Shown piece after piece: positions 35,232-45,026 of a stretch of 64,000 nt of DNA (the stretch's first letter is position 1; each line of letters begins with the position of its first letter). The stretch spans positions 1 to 64,000 of the forward strand of contig NZ_JACWUN010000001.1 in assembly GCF_014773365.1 (NCBI RefSeq). The letters run 5' to 3'. Both the position numbers and the translations under genes were made by a program. A model generated the notes under the pieces. That model made no database searches. It was not told the origin of the DNA and was given only the letters and a program-made list of their open reading frames with translations. This DNA comes from Pelovirga terrestris. Lineage in GTDB: Bacteria > Desulfobacterota > Desulfuromonadia > Desulfuromonadales > Geopsychrobacteraceae.

Positions 35232-36851
35232 CTAGAGGCCAAGTTGCTTGAAGAAGTCGTTGCCCTTGTCGTCCACCAGAATAAAGGCCGGGAAGTCAAC
35301 AACCTCAATCTTCCATACGGCTTCCATCCCCAGTTCGGGGAAATCGATACATTCGACCTTCTTGATGTTTTCTTCAGCGAGCACGGCGGCTGGTCCACCG
35401 ATCGAACCAAGGTAAAAACCACCATGCTTGGCACAGGCGTCTGTAACCTGCTGACTGCGGTTGCCTTTAGCTATCATCACCATCGAGCCACCGTTACTTT
35501 GGAGCAGATCAACATAGCTGTCCATCCGACCGGCTGTGGTTGGGCCAAAGGAACCGGAGGCTTTGCCGGAGGGGGTTTTGGCCGGGCCGGCATAGTAGAT
35601 TGGATGTTGTTTCAGGTAGTCCGGCAACGGTTTGCCACTGTCGAGAATTTCTTTGAACTTTGAGTGGGCAATGTCCCGGCCGACAACGATAGTTCCATCG
35701 AGCAGTAGGGGTGCTCCAACGTCAAGCTTGGACAGATCGGCAAGAATCTCCGGCATCGGGCGGTTGAGGTCAATACGGGTTCCCTGGCTGGTTTTGCCAC
35801 GATATTTTTCCGGTATCAGGCGCCCGGGATTACGATCCATCTCCTCGACAAAGAGGCCATCGCGGGTGATCTTGGCCTTGATGTTGCGGTCCGCCGAGCA
35901 GGAAACCGCCATCCCAACCGGGCAGGAGGCACCATGGCGCGGGAGACGGATAACGCGCACATCGTGAGCAAAATATTTCCCCCCGAACTGAGCGCCGATG
36001 CCAAGCTCCTGAGCGGCCTTGAGAAGTTTCTCTTCCAGTTCGATGTCACGGAAGGCCTGGCCGTGGTCGTTGCCGCTGGTCGGCAGGCCATCGAGGTAAC
36101 GAGCGGTTGCCAGTTTAACGGTCTTCATGCAAGCATCAGCTGAGGTGCCGCCGATAACAAAGGCCAGATGGTAGGGCGGACAGGCGGCGGTGCCGATGGT
36201 TTTCATCTTCTGAACGAGGAAGTTATAGAGGGAGTCCGGGTTGAGCAGGGCCTTGGTTTCCTGATAGAGCATGGTTTTGTTGGCGGAACCACCACCCTTG
36301 GCGATAAACAGAAATTTATAGGCATCACCATCGGTTGCGTAGATGTCGATCTGAGCCGGCAGGTTGGTGCCGGTATTCTTTTCCTTGTACATATCAAGAG
36401 CGACGGTCTGGCTGTAACGCAGATTTTCTTCGGTATAGGTTTTAAAGACACCCTCTGAGATTTTCTCTGCGTCGTTACCGCCGGTCCAGACCTGTTGCCC
36501 CTTTTTCGCAACGACGGTTGCGGTACCGGTATCCTGACAGGTGGGCAGTTCAAACATGGCAGATATTTCTGCATTACGCAAAAAAGCCATGGCTACGCCA
36601 CGATCATTATCGCTGGCTTCCGGGTCGCTGAGGATTTTGGCGACTTGTTCGTTGTGGTCGGGACGCAGCAGAAAAGAGACATCGCGCATAGCTGCGTTGG
36701 ACAGTACCTTTAACGCTTCCGGATCGACCTTGATCACTTCTTTGCCATCAAAGTTGCTGACCGTGACGTACTTTTCAGACCCTTCAATCTTGTAGTACCT
36801 GGTGGTGTCTGCTCCCATCGGCATGGGATCCTGATAGGTAAATTGCGGCAT
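35232..36851 (-). CDS. fum: Class I fumarate hydratase (iron-sulfur, single-chain)
   Basis: 539-aa fumarase of the oxygen-sensitive [4Fe-4S] class, interconverting fumarate and malate. The alpha-domain cluster cysteines are in [21 protein letters not shown] and [12 protein letters not shown]. The C-terminal beta domain has [15 protein letters not shown] and [13 protein letters not shown]. The start MPQFTYQDP at 36851 has AAGGAG 8 nt before it; GTG 36860 is less likely. In acetate-oxidising or fumarate-respiring relatives it serves the citric acid cycle. It stands alone between two promoter regions. Confidence 0.95.
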   Translation of the reverse strand: MPQFTYQDPMPMGADTTRYYKIEGSEKYVTVSNFDGKEVIKVDPEALKVLSNAAMRDVSFLLRPDHNEQVAKILSDPEASDNDRGVAMAFLRNAEISAMFELPTCQDTGTATVVAKKGQQVWTGGNDAEKISEGVFKTYTEENLRYSQTVALDMYKEKNTGTNLPAQIDIYATDGDAYKFLFIAKGGGSANKTMLYQETKALLNPDSLYNFLVQKMKTIGTAACPPYHLAFVIGGTSADACMKTVKLATARYLDGLPTSGNDHGQAFRDIELEEKLLKAAQELGIGAQFGGKYFAHDVRVIRLPRHGASCPVGMAVSCSADRNIKAKITRDGLFVEEMDRNPGRLIPEKYRGKTSQGTRIDLNRPMPEILADLSKLDVGAPLLLDGTIVVGRDIAHSKFKEILDSGKPLPDYLKQHPIYYAGPAKTPSGKASGSFGPTTAGRMDSYVDLLQSNGGSMVMIAKGNRSQQVTDACAKHGGFYLGSIGGPAAVLAEENIKKVECIDFPELGMEAVWKIEVVDFPAFILVDDKGNDFFKQLGL

Positions 36852-37152
36852 CTCTCTCACTCCTTGGTCAATGTTAATAAGATGTTATGGCCATTACGCC
36901 CGACAAAAATAATGCAAATAACTATAGGTGATTTTTCTTCCAGTGTCGACCGATAAGTACAGTGTTCCGGTGTAAAACAACAGAACAGTTCAATTTGAAG
37001 TTCAGGGATGAAAATACCTGACTCTTTCTCTTTAATAAGAAATTGACAGAAACAGTCAGGTATGATAGTGGTTCAAGGTAGTTTGTAGCGCTTAAAGTCC
37101 GTCCTTGTCTGATCTATGTACCCTGTTAGTGCGGTTTTTCAGGAGGTTGTTT
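36852..37152. other. Divergent promoter region of fum and cysE-isc
   Basis: 301 bp without a gene. Contains the ribosome binding site of fum at the left, an IscR-like operator and promoter-like hexamers at 37014-37070, and AGGAGG before cysE at the right. Confidence 0.7.
37014..37070 (+). promoter_or_regulatory. Putative IscR operator and promoter of cysE-iscR-iscS-iscU
   Basis: GAC-N7-GTC spans 37045-37057 within ATTGACAGAAACAGTCAGG, the geometry of the type 1 IscR site, and the right half AGTCAGGTAT is well matched. The hexamer TTGACA at 37043 could be the -35 element, with a -10-like GATAGT downstream. A separate left half, ATACCTGACT (37014-37023), is the exact inverted complement of AGTCAGGTAT (37054-37063), so two operators or a leader hairpin are possible. 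Repression by holo-IscR is inferred. Confidence 0.65.
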
Positions 37153-37851
37153 ATGTTCGCTTTTTTAAAAGACGATATCAGGGCAGTTTTTGATCGTGAT
37201 CCGGCCGTGCGCAGTGTTTTTGAAGTAATTTTCTGTTATCCCGGTTTTCATGCCATGTTGTTTTATCGGCTTTCTCATTGGTTATGGAATAAAAACCGTA
37301 CCTTTATGGGACGCTTTGTCTCCCACCTCGGGCGATTTTTTACCGGCATCGAAATCCATCCCGGGGCAAAAATCGGGCGTGGATTTTTTATTGATCATGG
37401 TATGGGCGTCGTCATTGGCGAAACCGCTGAAATCGGTGAAAATTGCACCCTCTACCATGGCGTGACCCTGGGAGGTACATCATGGGCCAAGGAAAAGCGC
37501 CACCCGACCCTCGGTAATAATGTTGTGGTTGGCTCCGGGGCCAAGATTCTGGGCCCGTTCAAGGTTGGCGATGATAGCAAGATCGGTTCGAATTCTGTTG
37601 TCGTCAAGGAGGTTCCAGCCACGGCGACAGTGGTCGGGATTCCCGGTCGTGTTGTGTTGTCAGGGGAAAAACGGGTTGGTGTCGATCTGCAGCACGGTGA
37701 ATTACCCGACCCCGTAGCAAAAGCAGTAAGCTGTGTGTTTGATCAGATTCAACGGTTGGAAGAGCAGATAACCAGTTTGCGCACGGAACAGGCCAAACTT
37801 AACTCGGAGCTGGAGAGATACCGCGCCGATGAGGAGGATACGGTTTCATGA
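37153..37851 (+). CDS. cysE: Serine O-acetyltransferase
   Basis: 232-aa hexapeptide-repeat acetyltransferase that makes O-acetylserine, the precursor of cysteine. The N-terminal helical domain contains [20 protein letters not shown]; the left-handed beta-helix shows [21 protein letters not shown] and [12 protein letters not shown] with the catalytic histidine. Length matches the short SAT class plus a C-terminal coiled coil. The start at 37153 follows CAGGAGG. Its stop overlaps iscR by 4 bases, so cysteine supply is coupled to Fe-S cluster assembly. Confidence 0.95.
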   Translation: MFAFLKDDIRAVFDRDPAVRSVFEVIFCYPGFHAMLFYRLSHWLWNKNRTFMGRFVSHLGRFFTGIEIHPGAKIGRGFFIDHGMGVVIGETAEIGENCTLYHGVTLGGTSWAKEKRHPTLGNNVVVGSGAKILGPFKVGDDSKIGSNSVVVKEVPATATVVGIPGRVVLSGEKRVGVDLQHGELPDPVAKAVSCVFDQIQRLEEQITSLRTEQAKLNSELERYRADEEDTVS

Positions 37852-38294
37852 GACTGTCAACCAAAGCCCAGTATGCTGTACGTGCTCTGGTCAGTCTGAA
37901 CTTGGCCAGCGGCGGCAACCCGGTAACCATCAAGGATATTTCCGAGCGAGAAAAAATTTCACTGACCTATCTTGAGCAGCTTTTTGTCAAACTCAGGCGC
38001 GGTCAGATTGTCAAAAGTGTCCGTGGTCCCGGTGGCGGCTATCTGCTCGCACGCGCGGCTGATCAGATTCGCGTAGACCAGATTATTGATACCGTTGAAG
38101 AGATTCTCGTGCCGGTTTCTTGTATGAACGATGATGGTAGTTGTGGTTGCGACCTGGAATGTGCGACTCATTTTGTATGGCAGGGATTGGGAAATCAGAT
38201 CCGTACTTTTCTCGCCTCCATGACCCTGGAAGATCTCACCAGAGATGCCAGCCGCCGTCTTGATCAACATTTTAGAGAGCAAATTTGTATTTGA
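37848..38294 (+). CDS. iscR: Rrf2-family Fe-S regulator IscR
   Basis: 148-aa transcription factor. Winged helix in residues 1-80 ([44 protein letters not shown]). Cluster ligands are C92, C99, C101 and C105 with a nearby H108; the spacing differs by one residue from E. coli IscR (C92, C98, C104, H107). It probably represses the cysE-isc operon in the cluster-loaded form through the site upstream of cysE. An Rrf2 cysteine-responsive regulator (CymR-like) is less likely because of the cysteines. Confidence 0.93.
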   Translation: MRLSTKAQYAVRALVSLNLASGGNPVTIKDISEREKISLTYLEQLFVKLRRGQIVKSVRGPGGGYLLARAADQIRVDQIIDTVEEILVPVSCMNDDGSCGCDLECATHFVWQGLGNQIRTFLASMTLEDLTRDASRRLDQHFREQICI

Positions 38295-38326
38295 CGCTTT
38301 TATTCACGTAACCCCGGAGGATTTTT

Positions 38327-39547
38327 GTGAAGCAGATTTATCTTGATAACAACGCAACAACAACAGTCAAGCCGGAAGTGCTGGAAGCCATGCTTCCTTA
38401 TTTTCGAGAGCAATTCGGCAACCCTTCCAGTGTTCATTGGGCCGGCCGCATGGTCAGTGGGGCCATTGAAAAAGCTCGAGAGCAGGTAGCACAATTGCTC
38501 AATTGTTCGTCGGCAGAAGTTGTCTTTGTCTCCTGTGGCAGTGAAGGAGACAACTTCGCCATCAAAGGGACAGCTGAGGCGTTGCGCCACAAGGGGAACC
38601 ACATCATCACCACTACGGTGGAGCATCCGGCGGTATTGGAGACCTGTGAATACCTGGAAAAAAATGGTTTTGAAGTAACCTATCTGCCGGTCGATAAGGA
38701 CGGTATGCTTGATCTGGCCGATTTGGAGGCCGCAATTTCTGACCAGACCATCCTGATTTCGGTCATGTGGGCCAACAATGAAACCGGCAACCTGTTCCCC
38801 ATTAACGAGATCGGTGAGATTGCCCGTCGCCACAAGGTGCGTTTCCATACCGACGCGGTTCAGGCGATTGGTAAGGTGCCGGTGGATGTACAGGCTGCCA
38901 AGGTTGACCTGCTGGTCCTGTCGGGTCACAAGATTGGCGCGCCCAAGGGTGTCGGCGCCCTGTACCTGCGTCGTGGTACCCGCATGACGCGTTTTATGCA
39001 TGGCGGTCATCAGGAACGTAATCGACGAGCCGGAACCCATAATGTACCGGGCATCGTCGGCCTTGGCGTGGCTTGTGAACTGGCCCGCCTCAATCAGGAA
39101 AAGGACTATGCCTATGTGCGTCGCCTGCGTGACAAGCTCGAGCAGGGGATTCTCAGCACGGTTCCTGATGTCAAATTGAACGGTCATCCGAATCCTGATC
39201 TGCGGCTGCCCAATACCCTCAATGTCAGTTTTAACTTCATCGAAGGGGAATCGTTGCTGTTGTTTTTTGATATGAAGGGGATCGCTGCCTCCTCCGGTTC
39301 AGCCTGCACCTCCGGCTCCCTGGAACCCTCACATGTAATGAAGGCGATGGGTGTTGATATTGTCCTTGCTCACTCGAGCGTGCGTTTCAGCTTCAGCGCT
39401 GACAACACCGAGGAAGAGGTTGACTATATCCTGGCGGAACTTCCCCCGATAGTTCAACGCCTGCGCGAAATGAGTCCTCTTTATCAACGTGAAGAGCCGA
39501 CCCCGTTGCATTGCGATGAGTGCCGGATGGTTCATAAGGCCAGCTGA
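38327..39547 (+). CDS. iscS: Cysteine desulfurase IscS/NifS
   Basis: 406-aa PLP enzyme that removes sulfur from cysteine for cluster and thio-nucleoside synthesis. N-terminus IYLDNNATTTVKPEVLEAM; the PLP lysine is K202 in LSGHKIGAPKG; the persulfide cysteine is C327 in SSGSACTSGSLEPSH. GTG start after GGAGG. The C-terminus ends in a cysteine pair (LHCDECRMVH) typical of NifS-like members. Downstream partners are iscU, mnmA and mtaB. Confidence 0.96.
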   Translation: MKQIYLDNNATTTVKPEVLEAMLPYFREQFGNPSSVHWAGRMVSGAIEKAREQVAQLLNCSSAEVVFVSCGSEGDNFAIKGTAEALRHKGNHIITTTVEHPAVLETCEYLEKNGFEVTYLPVDKDGMLDLADLEAAISDQTILISVMWANNETGNLFPINEIGEIARRHKVRFHTDAVQAIGKVPVDVQAAKVDLLVLSGHKIGAPKGVGALYLRRGTRMTRFMHGGHQERNRRAGTHNVPGIVGLGVACELARLNQEKDYAYVRRLRDKLEQGILSTVPDVKLNGHPNPDLRLPNTLNVSFNFIEGESLLLFFDMKGIAASSGSACTSGSLEPSHVMKAMGVDIVLAHSSVRFSFSADNTEEEVDYILAELPPIVQRLREMSPLYQREEPTPLHCDECRMVHKAS

Positions 39548-39600
39548 GGTAAGTGTTACGAGCCTTAGCTGAGAATACTAAAAAAACAGGAGAATGACGG

Positions 39601-39969
39601 ATGTACACAGAAAAAGTCATGGATCATTTCAGTAACCCTCGCAATGTGGGTGAAATTGAAAACGCTAACGGAGTCGGCGAAGTCGGTAATGCCTCCTGTG
39701 GTGATATCATGAAGATCTTCCTCAAGGTTGAAGACAATATAATCAAGGATGTTAAATTCAAGACCTTCGGCTGTGGTGCGGCGATAGCCACCTCCTCCAT
39801 GGTGACGGAACTCGCTATCGGCAAGACCCTTGAGGAAGCGCTGGTATTGACCAATCAGGCCGTCGCTGAGGCTCTTGATGGTCTGCCGCCGGCCAAGATG
39901 CACTGTTCCAACCTGGCCGCCGATGCCCTGCATGAAGCGATCAAGGATTACCAGGCCAAGAATTCCTGA
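39601..39969 (+). CDS. iscU: Fe-S cluster scaffold IscU/NifU N-terminal type
   Basis: 122-aa scaffold with the three cluster cysteines C33 (NASCGDIM), C58 (TFGCGAA) and C102 (KMHCSNLAADAL) and D35. It lacks the NifU ferredoxin and C-terminal domains. No hscA/hscB/fdx or iscA genes follow, so the operon is a reduced isc set common in Desulfuromonadales and other anaerobes. Confidence 0.96.
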   Translation: MYTEKVMDHFSNPRNVGEIENANGVGEVGNASCGDIMKIFLKVEDNIIKDVKFKTFGCGAAIATSSMVTELAIGKTLEEALVLTNQAVAEALDGLPPAKMHCSNLAADALHEAIKDYQAKNS

Positions 39970-40002
39970 TTTGTCAGTGGTACGGCAAACAATTTTTTCA
40001 AT

Positions 40003-40028
40003 AGGCTCCGCTTATGCCGGGGCCTTTT
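40003..40028 (+). terminator. Weak terminator-like hairpin between iscU and mnmA
   Basis: AGGCTCCG pairs with CGGGGCCT across 7 nt and is followed by only four T residues. It may attenuate read-through to mnmA. Confidence 0.5.
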
Positions 40029-40041
40029 GTCTGAGGTGGAT

Positions 40042-41118
40042 GTGAAAAGACGTGTTGTCGTTGCCATGAGTGGTGGCGTTGATTCCTCGGTGACAGCCGC
40101 TCTGCTGAAAGAGCAGGGGCATGAGGTTGTTGGTATGACCATGCAGATCTGGGATTATTCTCAGTATACCGACAAGCACGGCGAGACCTTCGGCAGTTGC
40201 TGCTCCCTTGATGATGTCTACGATGCCCGGCGGGTTGCTGAACAACTTGATATCCCTTTTTATGTCATCAATTTTGAACGACAGTTCAAGCAGCAGGTCA
40301 TTGACCGTTTTTGTGATGACTACCTGACCGGCCTGACGCCCAATCCTTGCGTCCTGTGCAATCAGGTGCTCAAGTTTGAATTGCTGATGCGCAAGGCGCG
40401 TGAACTCGAAGCGGAATTTCTGGCCACCGGCCATTATGCCCGGATCCTTCCCACGGAAGATGGCGGTTATGCGCTGCATAAAGGGATTGACGGCGATAAG
40501 GATCAAAGCTACTTCCTGTTTACCCTGACGAAAGAGCAGATGGCGCTGGTACGTTTCCCTTTAGGTGGCATGACCAAAGAAGAGGTGAGGGGACATGCGG
40601 CGCGCTTTCATCTGCGGGTTGCCGAAAAAGCTGAGAGTCAGGATATCTGCTTTGTTCCTGATGGCGATTATGTCCGGTTTCTGGAAGAAGAGCGGCAGCT
40701 CGATGATTGTGCCGGACCGATTATCCATGTCGCGGGTCAGGTTCTCGGGCAGCATCAGGGCTACTATCGCTATACCGTCGGCCAGCGCAAAGGCTTAGGT
40801 ATCGGCTGGAGTGAGCCTCTTTATGTCGTCCGTATCGATGCCGCCAATAAGACAGTGATCGTTGGTGAAAAGCAGCACCTGCTGTGCCGGGAAATGATTG
40901 TCGGTAGCTGTCGATGGAGCATGGAACCACCACAACGGCCCTTCGCGACCAACTGTCGGATCCGCTATCGTCAGCACGAACAGCCGGCTCAGGTTGTCCC
41001 CCTGACGGATGGCCGGGTTAAGGTGACCTTTGCGATTCCCCAATCAGGGGTAACGCCGGGTCAGGCTGCTGTGTTTTATCAGGGAGATCGGGTGCTGGGG
41101 GGGGGATGGATTCAGTAA
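40042..41118 (+). CDS. mnmA: tRNA-specific 2-thiouridylase MnmA
   Basis: 358-aa enzyme adding sulfur to U34 of Glu, Gln and Lys tRNAs. The ATP-pyrophosphatase P-loop SGGVDSSVTAALL is near the N-terminus; the catalytic cysteines are in NPCVLCNQVLKFE and AEKAESQDICFVPDG. GTG 40042 is preferred, with GAGG at 40033; TTG 40027 opens the same frame. It uses sulfur from IscS, encoded two genes upstream, and overlaps mtaB by 13 bases. Confidence 0.94.
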   Translation: MKRRVVVAMSGGVDSSVTAALLKEQGHEVVGMTMQIWDYSQYTDKHGETFGSCCSLDDVYDARRVAEQLDIPFYVINFERQFKQQVIDRFCDDYLTGLTPNPCVLCNQVLKFELLMRKARELEAEFLATGHYARILPTEDGGYALHKGIDGDKDQSYFLFTLTKEQMALVRFPLGGMTKEEVRGHAARFHLRVAEKAESQDICFVPDGDYVRFLEEERQLDDCAGPIIHVAGQVLGQHQGYYRYTVGQRKGLGIGWSEPLYVVRIDAANKTVIVGEKQHLLCREMIVGSCRWSMEPPQRPFATNCRIRYRQHEQPAQVVPLTDGRVKVTFAIPQSGVTPGQAAVFYQGDRVLGGGWIQ

Positions 41119-42425
41119 CCAGATCAGTGGCGGTTGTTACCCTTGGCTGTAAGACCAATCAGTTTGAATCAGCGGCCATGCTTGAACAATTGGTGGGCAA
41201 CGGTTATCAGCAGGTGGACTTTACTGCCGGAGCTGATCTGGTGATCGTTAATACCTGCAGCGTGACGGCGGCTACTGATTCCCAGTCACGTAACCTGATT
41301 CGTCGCGCCCAGCGCTTAAACCCCGCGGCCCGAATTGTCGTCACCGGCTGTTATGCCCAGATCAATCCCGTCGAACTGCAGAAGCTTCCCGGGGTCAGTT
41401 TGATCATCGGCAATGAGGAGAAAAAAGAACTGCTGCGGCTGCTGCTCCAGACCCGGGAAAACAGCGCCAGCGAGGCCTTCGTCGAAGTGTCTGATATCCG
41501 TGCGGCCGAAAACTGTCACCCTCTGGATCTTCAGTCCTTTGCCCAGCGCAGCCGCGCTTTTGTCCAGATCCAGAACGGTTGTGATGCCTTTTGCTCCTAC
41601 TGTATTATTCCTTACGCTCGTGGTAAAAGTCGTTCGGTGGGGGTTAAGCAGGTGGTCGCCCAGATTGAGCGCCTGGGAGCGGCCGGCTATCGGGAGGTTG
41701 TGTTGACCGGCATCCATATCGGTGGCTATGGTCAGGACGTTGCGGATGGCACCAATCTGTTGACCCTGTTGCAGGCGATAGAAACCTGCGAGTTTGGCGG
41801 TCGTGTACGTTTAGGGTCGATTGAGCCGACGGAGTTGCCCCCCCGGTTGCGTGACTACATTGTTCAGAAGCCGTGGCTCTGCCCGCATCTGCATATTCCC
41901 CTGCAGGCCGGTGATGACGCGATCCTGAGGCGCATGAATCGTCATTACGATACGGCTTTTTTTGCTGATCTGCTCGCTGATCTGCATCAGCGTCAGCCTG
42001 ATATGGCGCTTGGACTTGATGTCATCTGTGGCTTTCCTGGTGAAACCGAGGCGCATTTTTCCAACACGTTCAGATTATTACAGCAGCTTCCTTTCAGTCA
42101 TCTGCATGTTTTTCCCTTCAGCCGCAGACCCGGAACCCCGGCTGCGTCCATGCCCGATCAGGTCGCTCCAGCGTTGATTAAGGAACGTGCAGCCAGGTTG
42201 CGCGGGCTGGGGGACGAAAAATTACAGCAGTTCAGCCGTCGTTTTATTGGAACAGAATTGCAAATGCTGGTTGAAGGGGGTGTTAACCAGGGGCTGTACA
42301 AGGGACTGTCGGAGAACTATCTGACCCTGCTGATTGATCAGCACCAGGCACAAGCAGGGGAGCTGTGCCTGGTGCGGGTTATCCATCAGACCAACGACGG
42401 GTTGACGGTGGAACGAGTGAACTGA
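41106..42425 (+). CDS. mtaB: tRNA t6A37 methylthiotransferase MtaB
   Basis: 439-aa radical-SAM enzyme making ms2t6A at position 37. Cluster cysteines of the UPF0004 domain are in VTLGCKTNQFES, IVNTCSVTAATDSQS and VTGCYAQINP; the radical-SAM motif is CDAFCSYCIIPYARG. The LGCKTNQ and CYAQ forms separate it from MiaB (GCQMN) seen at 22780. It starts inside the end of mnmA, so translation is coupled. Confidence 0.94.
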   Translation: MDSVTRSVAVVTLGCKTNQFESAAMLEQLVGNGYQQVDFTAGADLVIVNTCSVTAATDSQSRNLIRRAQRLNPAARIVVTGCYAQINPVELQKLPGVSLIIGNEEKKELLRLLLQTRENSASEAFVEVSDIRAAENCHPLDLQSFAQRSRAFVQIQNGCDAFCSYCIIPYARGKSRSVGVKQVVAQIERLGAAGYREVVLTGIHIGGYGQDVADGTNLLTLLQAIETCEFGGRVRLGSIEPTELPPRLRDYIVQKPWLCPHLHIPLQAGDDAILRRMNRHYDTAFFADLLADLHQRQPDMALGLDVICGFPGETEAHFSNTFRLLQQLPFSHLHVFPFSRRPGTPAASMPDQVAPALIKERAARLRGLGDEKLQQFSRRFIGTELQMLVEGGVNQGLYKGLSENYLTLLIDQHQAQAGELCLVRVIHQTNDGLTVERVN

Positions 42426-44645
42426 TCAGGCACACTCACTGAAGCCGCAGGCGTGGCAAACGCAGCAGCCTCCCTCATGTTCAACCGGACCACCGCAATC
42501 GGGGCAGGCACCACCGCCATTGTTGACTGCAGTCAAGATGTCTTCTGAATCTGCCATGTGCAGCTGAATCGCTTTGGCAACCGCATCGGCACAGGAGGTG
42601 ATGCGGTTATTGCCGAAGCCGCTGGGCTTGTGACAGGTAATCCCGATCAATTGTTTAACGCTCTGGCGCGCCTGCACGCCGCTGCGCCAGGCCAGGGACA
42701 CCAGGCGACCGATCGCTTCACATTGTGATGCGGCACAACCACCGGCCTTGCCCATGGTGGTGAAAAGTTCAAACAGCCCCTTTTCATCCTGATTGATGGT
42801 GATATAGAGTGGCCCACAACCGGTTTCCATCTGGTAGGTGGCGCCGGTCAGGGCCCGCGGGCGTTCACGTTTGCGCAATCCCTTGCGGGTTTCCATCGGG
42901 ACATCTTCTTCGGTCTTGGCTTCTGCTTTGCCGGCCACTGAGAGAACCTGCATGGAACGCGAGCCGTCACGATAGATGGTCACCCCTTTACATCCCTGTT
43001 GATAGGCCAGACGGTAAACGGTGGAGACGTCTTCACGGGTGGCACTGTGGCAGAAATTGACGGTCTTCGAAACGGCATTGTCGGTATGTTTCTGGAATGC
43101 CGCCTGCATCATCACGTGGTCTTCCGGGGTTATGTCGTGGGCGGTAACAAAGATCCTGCGGATATCTTCGGGGATCGCTTTCACCTCCTGTACCGACCCT
43201 TTTTCGGCGATTTCCTGCATCAGCTCTTCCGAGTAAAAACCACGTTCGCGGGCAATGCGGGCGAACATTGGATGAACTTCAATCAGCTTGTTGTTGTCCA
43301 TGACCTGGCGCACGTAGGAAACGGCGAACAAGGGCTCAACTCCGCTTGAACAGTTGGCGATAATGGAAATGGTACCGGTCGGTGCAATGGTGGTGCAGGT
43401 CGCATTCCGCATGGCACGACCTTCAGGATGATCAAAAATGCTCCCCGGGAAGTTGGGGAAGGAACCCCGCTCTGCCGCCAACTGCGTAGACTGTTGGTGT
43501 GCGGCGTTATTGATAAAGCGCATGACTTTTTCGGCCAGGGCCACCGCTTCCGGGCTGTTGTAGGGGATCTTGAGCAGAATCAACAGGTCGGCCCAGCCCA
43601 TAACCCCAAGCCCGATCTTGCGGTTGGCACGGGTCATCCGGTCGATTTCCGGTAGCGGATAAGCGTTGGCTTCGATGACGTTGTCGAGGAAGCGGGTCGC
43701 CAGTTCCACGGTTTGCTGTAGTTTGTCCCAGTCGATCTGCCCGTTGTTGACCATCCGCGCCAGATTGATCGAGCCCAGGTTGCACGACTCGTAAGGCAGC
43801 AGCGGCTGCTCACCACAGGGGTTGGTGCTTTCAATTTCACCGACCAGTGGGGTGGGATTGTCACGGTTCAGACGATCGAGGAAGACAATACCGGGTTCGC
43901 CATTGTTCCAGGCCATGTCGACAATCTGGGTAAAGACCTTGGTGGCATTTAACAGTTTGACCTGTGCGCCGGTACGTGGGTTGATCAGAGGGTAGTCATC
44001 ACCGGCTTCTACCGCCTGCATAAAGGTTTCGGTAACGCCAACCGAGATGTTGAAGTTTGTCAACACCGTCGGATCGCGCTTGGCCATGATAAAGTCCATG
44101 ATATCGGGATGATCTACCCGCAGGATGGCCATATTGGCACCGCGGCGGGTGCCCCCCTGCTTAATCGTTTCCGTTGCCGCATCAAACACCTGCATGAAAG
44201 AGATGGGACCCGAGGAAACGCCGCTGGTCGATTGCACTTCGTCATTGGCTGGACGAATACGGGAGAAGGAAAAGCCGGTACCGCCACCACTTTTATGAAT
44301 CAGGGCGGTGTGTTTGATGGCATCAAAAATGCTTTCCATGGAGTCACCAACCGGCAAGACAAAGCAGGCCGAGAGTTGTCCTAAGGGCCGACCGGCATTC
44401 ATCAGGGTCGGCGAGTTTGGCAGGAAATCAAGCTGCGACATCATGTTATAGCAGGCCGCTTCAAACTGCTCACGTCGATTGCCGTCTTTTTCCACACCGG
44501 CTATGGTGCGCGCAACGCGGCGAAACAATTCTTCGGCATTTTCCAGGGACTTGCCGTTGGCATCGCGGATGAAATAGCGTTTACGTAAAACTGTGAGGGC
44601 GTTAGTGGACAGGTTGAGGGTGTTTTCCGGGTGATTATCGGTCAT
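42426..44645 (-). CDS. nrdJ: Vitamin B12-dependent (class II) ribonucleotide reductase
   Basis: 739-aa adenosylcobalamin-dependent enzyme reducing ribonucleotides to deoxyribonucleotides. Active-site segments: SACFVLPVGDSMESIFDAI, SGGGTGFSFSRIRP, and STNPCGEQPLLPYESCNLGS with the N-x-C-x-E motif. The C-terminus is a zinc-ribbon-like cysteine cluster (CPDCGGP, CCVCHACGFSEC), which serves in active-site disulfide reduction. There is no N-terminal ATP-cone. It converges with mtaB with no gap, and NrdR boxes lie upstream. Confidence 0.95.
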   Translation of the reverse strand: MTDNHPENTLNLSTNALTVLRKRYFIRDANGKSLENAEELFRRVARTIAGVEKDGNRREQFEAACYNMMSQLDFLPNSPTLMNAGRPLGQLSACFVLPVGDSMESIFDAIKHTALIHKSGGGTGFSFSRIRPANDEVQSTSGVSSGPISFMQVFDAATETIKQGGTRRGANMAILRVDHPDIMDFIMAKRDPTVLTNFNISVGVTETFMQAVEAGDDYPLINPRTGAQVKLLNATKVFTQIVDMAWNNGEPGIVFLDRLNRDNPTPLVGEIESTNPCGEQPLLPYESCNLGSINLARMVNNGQIDWDKLQQTVELATRFLDNVIEANAYPLPEIDRMTRANRKIGLGVMGWADLLILLKIPYNSPEAVALAEKVMRFINNAAHQQSTQLAAERGSFPNFPGSIFDHPEGRAMRNATCTTIAPTGTISIIANCSSGVEPLFAVSYVRQVMDNNKLIEVHPMFARIARERGFYSEELMQEIAEKGSVQEVKAIPEDIRRIFVTAHDITPEDHVMMQAAFQKHTDNAVSKTVNFCHSATREDVSTVYRLAYQQGCKGVTIYRDGSRSMQVLSVAGKAEAKTEEDVPMETRKGLRKRERPRALTGATYQMETGCGPLYITINQDEKGLFELFTTMGKAGGCAASQCEAIGRLVSLAWRSGVQARQSVKQLIGITCHKPSGFGNNRITSCADAVAKAIQLHMADSEDILTAVNNGGGACPDCGGPVEHEGGCCVCHACGFSECA

Positions 44646-44694
44646 TTTCAGGTCCTTCTGGTTTGGATGGATAGACAGGATGTTGATCTTCTTG

Positions 44695-44740
44695 ACACTA
44701 TATATGTGAAGCCAGAAACTCTAGCGACTATATATTGTGG
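44695..44740 (-). promoter_or_regulatory. Tandem NrdR boxes upstream of nrdJ
   Basis: Two 16-bp elements, ACACTATATATGTGAA (44695-44710) and CGACTATATATTGTGG (44725-44740), match the NrdR consensus acaCwAtATaTwGtgt. Their starts are 30 bp apart, close to three helical turns, as usual for NrdR repression. They lie 50-95 bp before the nrdJ start. Confidence 0.85.
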
Positions 44741-44948
44741 TTTCAAGTTATTTTTTATTTATTTCCTGTAACCCGACAAGCGGGTCAGGACGGGGTTTGC
44801 TTCGGTATCCATCGGGTCAGGAATCGGTTATAGTAAAAGACAAATCTGTGGCATTATTTTGCCGGCGCGAGAATGTCTTGTCGTCACCATGAAATTTAAG
44901 TATTGTTCGAAGTTTGACGGGGCCTTACAGAACTTTTTTCGGATCTGT

Positions 44949-44996
44949 TTAGCACCGGATCCAAAGGCTTTGCGCAAGGATAGAGCGGAATAGTTA
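44949..44996 (+). repeat. Dispersed repeat, copy 2
   Basis: Contains TCTGTTTAGCACC and, 9 bases after the GGATCC that follows, the 26-bp stretch shared with 20770-20795. The end of the repeat is 30 bp before the downstream start codon. Confidence 0.7.
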
Positions 44997-45026
44997 CCTT
45001 TTTCTTTAACCGGATCAACCTCAACC

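Larger units (their letters stand above)
44646..45026. other. Divergent region of nrdJ and cysteine desulfurase gene
   Basis: 381 bp without a supportable gene. It holds two NrdR boxes on the nrdJ side (44695-44740), an AT-rich stretch, a short CCCG/CGGG hairpin near 44771, two copies of CGGGTCAGGA (44782, 44812), and the dispersed repeat at 44949-44996 just before the next gene. Confidence 0.65.

Noticed and set aside
38300-39187. 295-aa minus-strand open frame opposite iscS
   Set aside because: Opposite strand of a clear iscS gene; composition is that of a codon shadow and it has no recognisable domain.
44646-45026. Possible cobalamin riboswitch before nrdJ
   Set aside because: I looked for the B12-box and found none; the NrdR boxes explain the region better.
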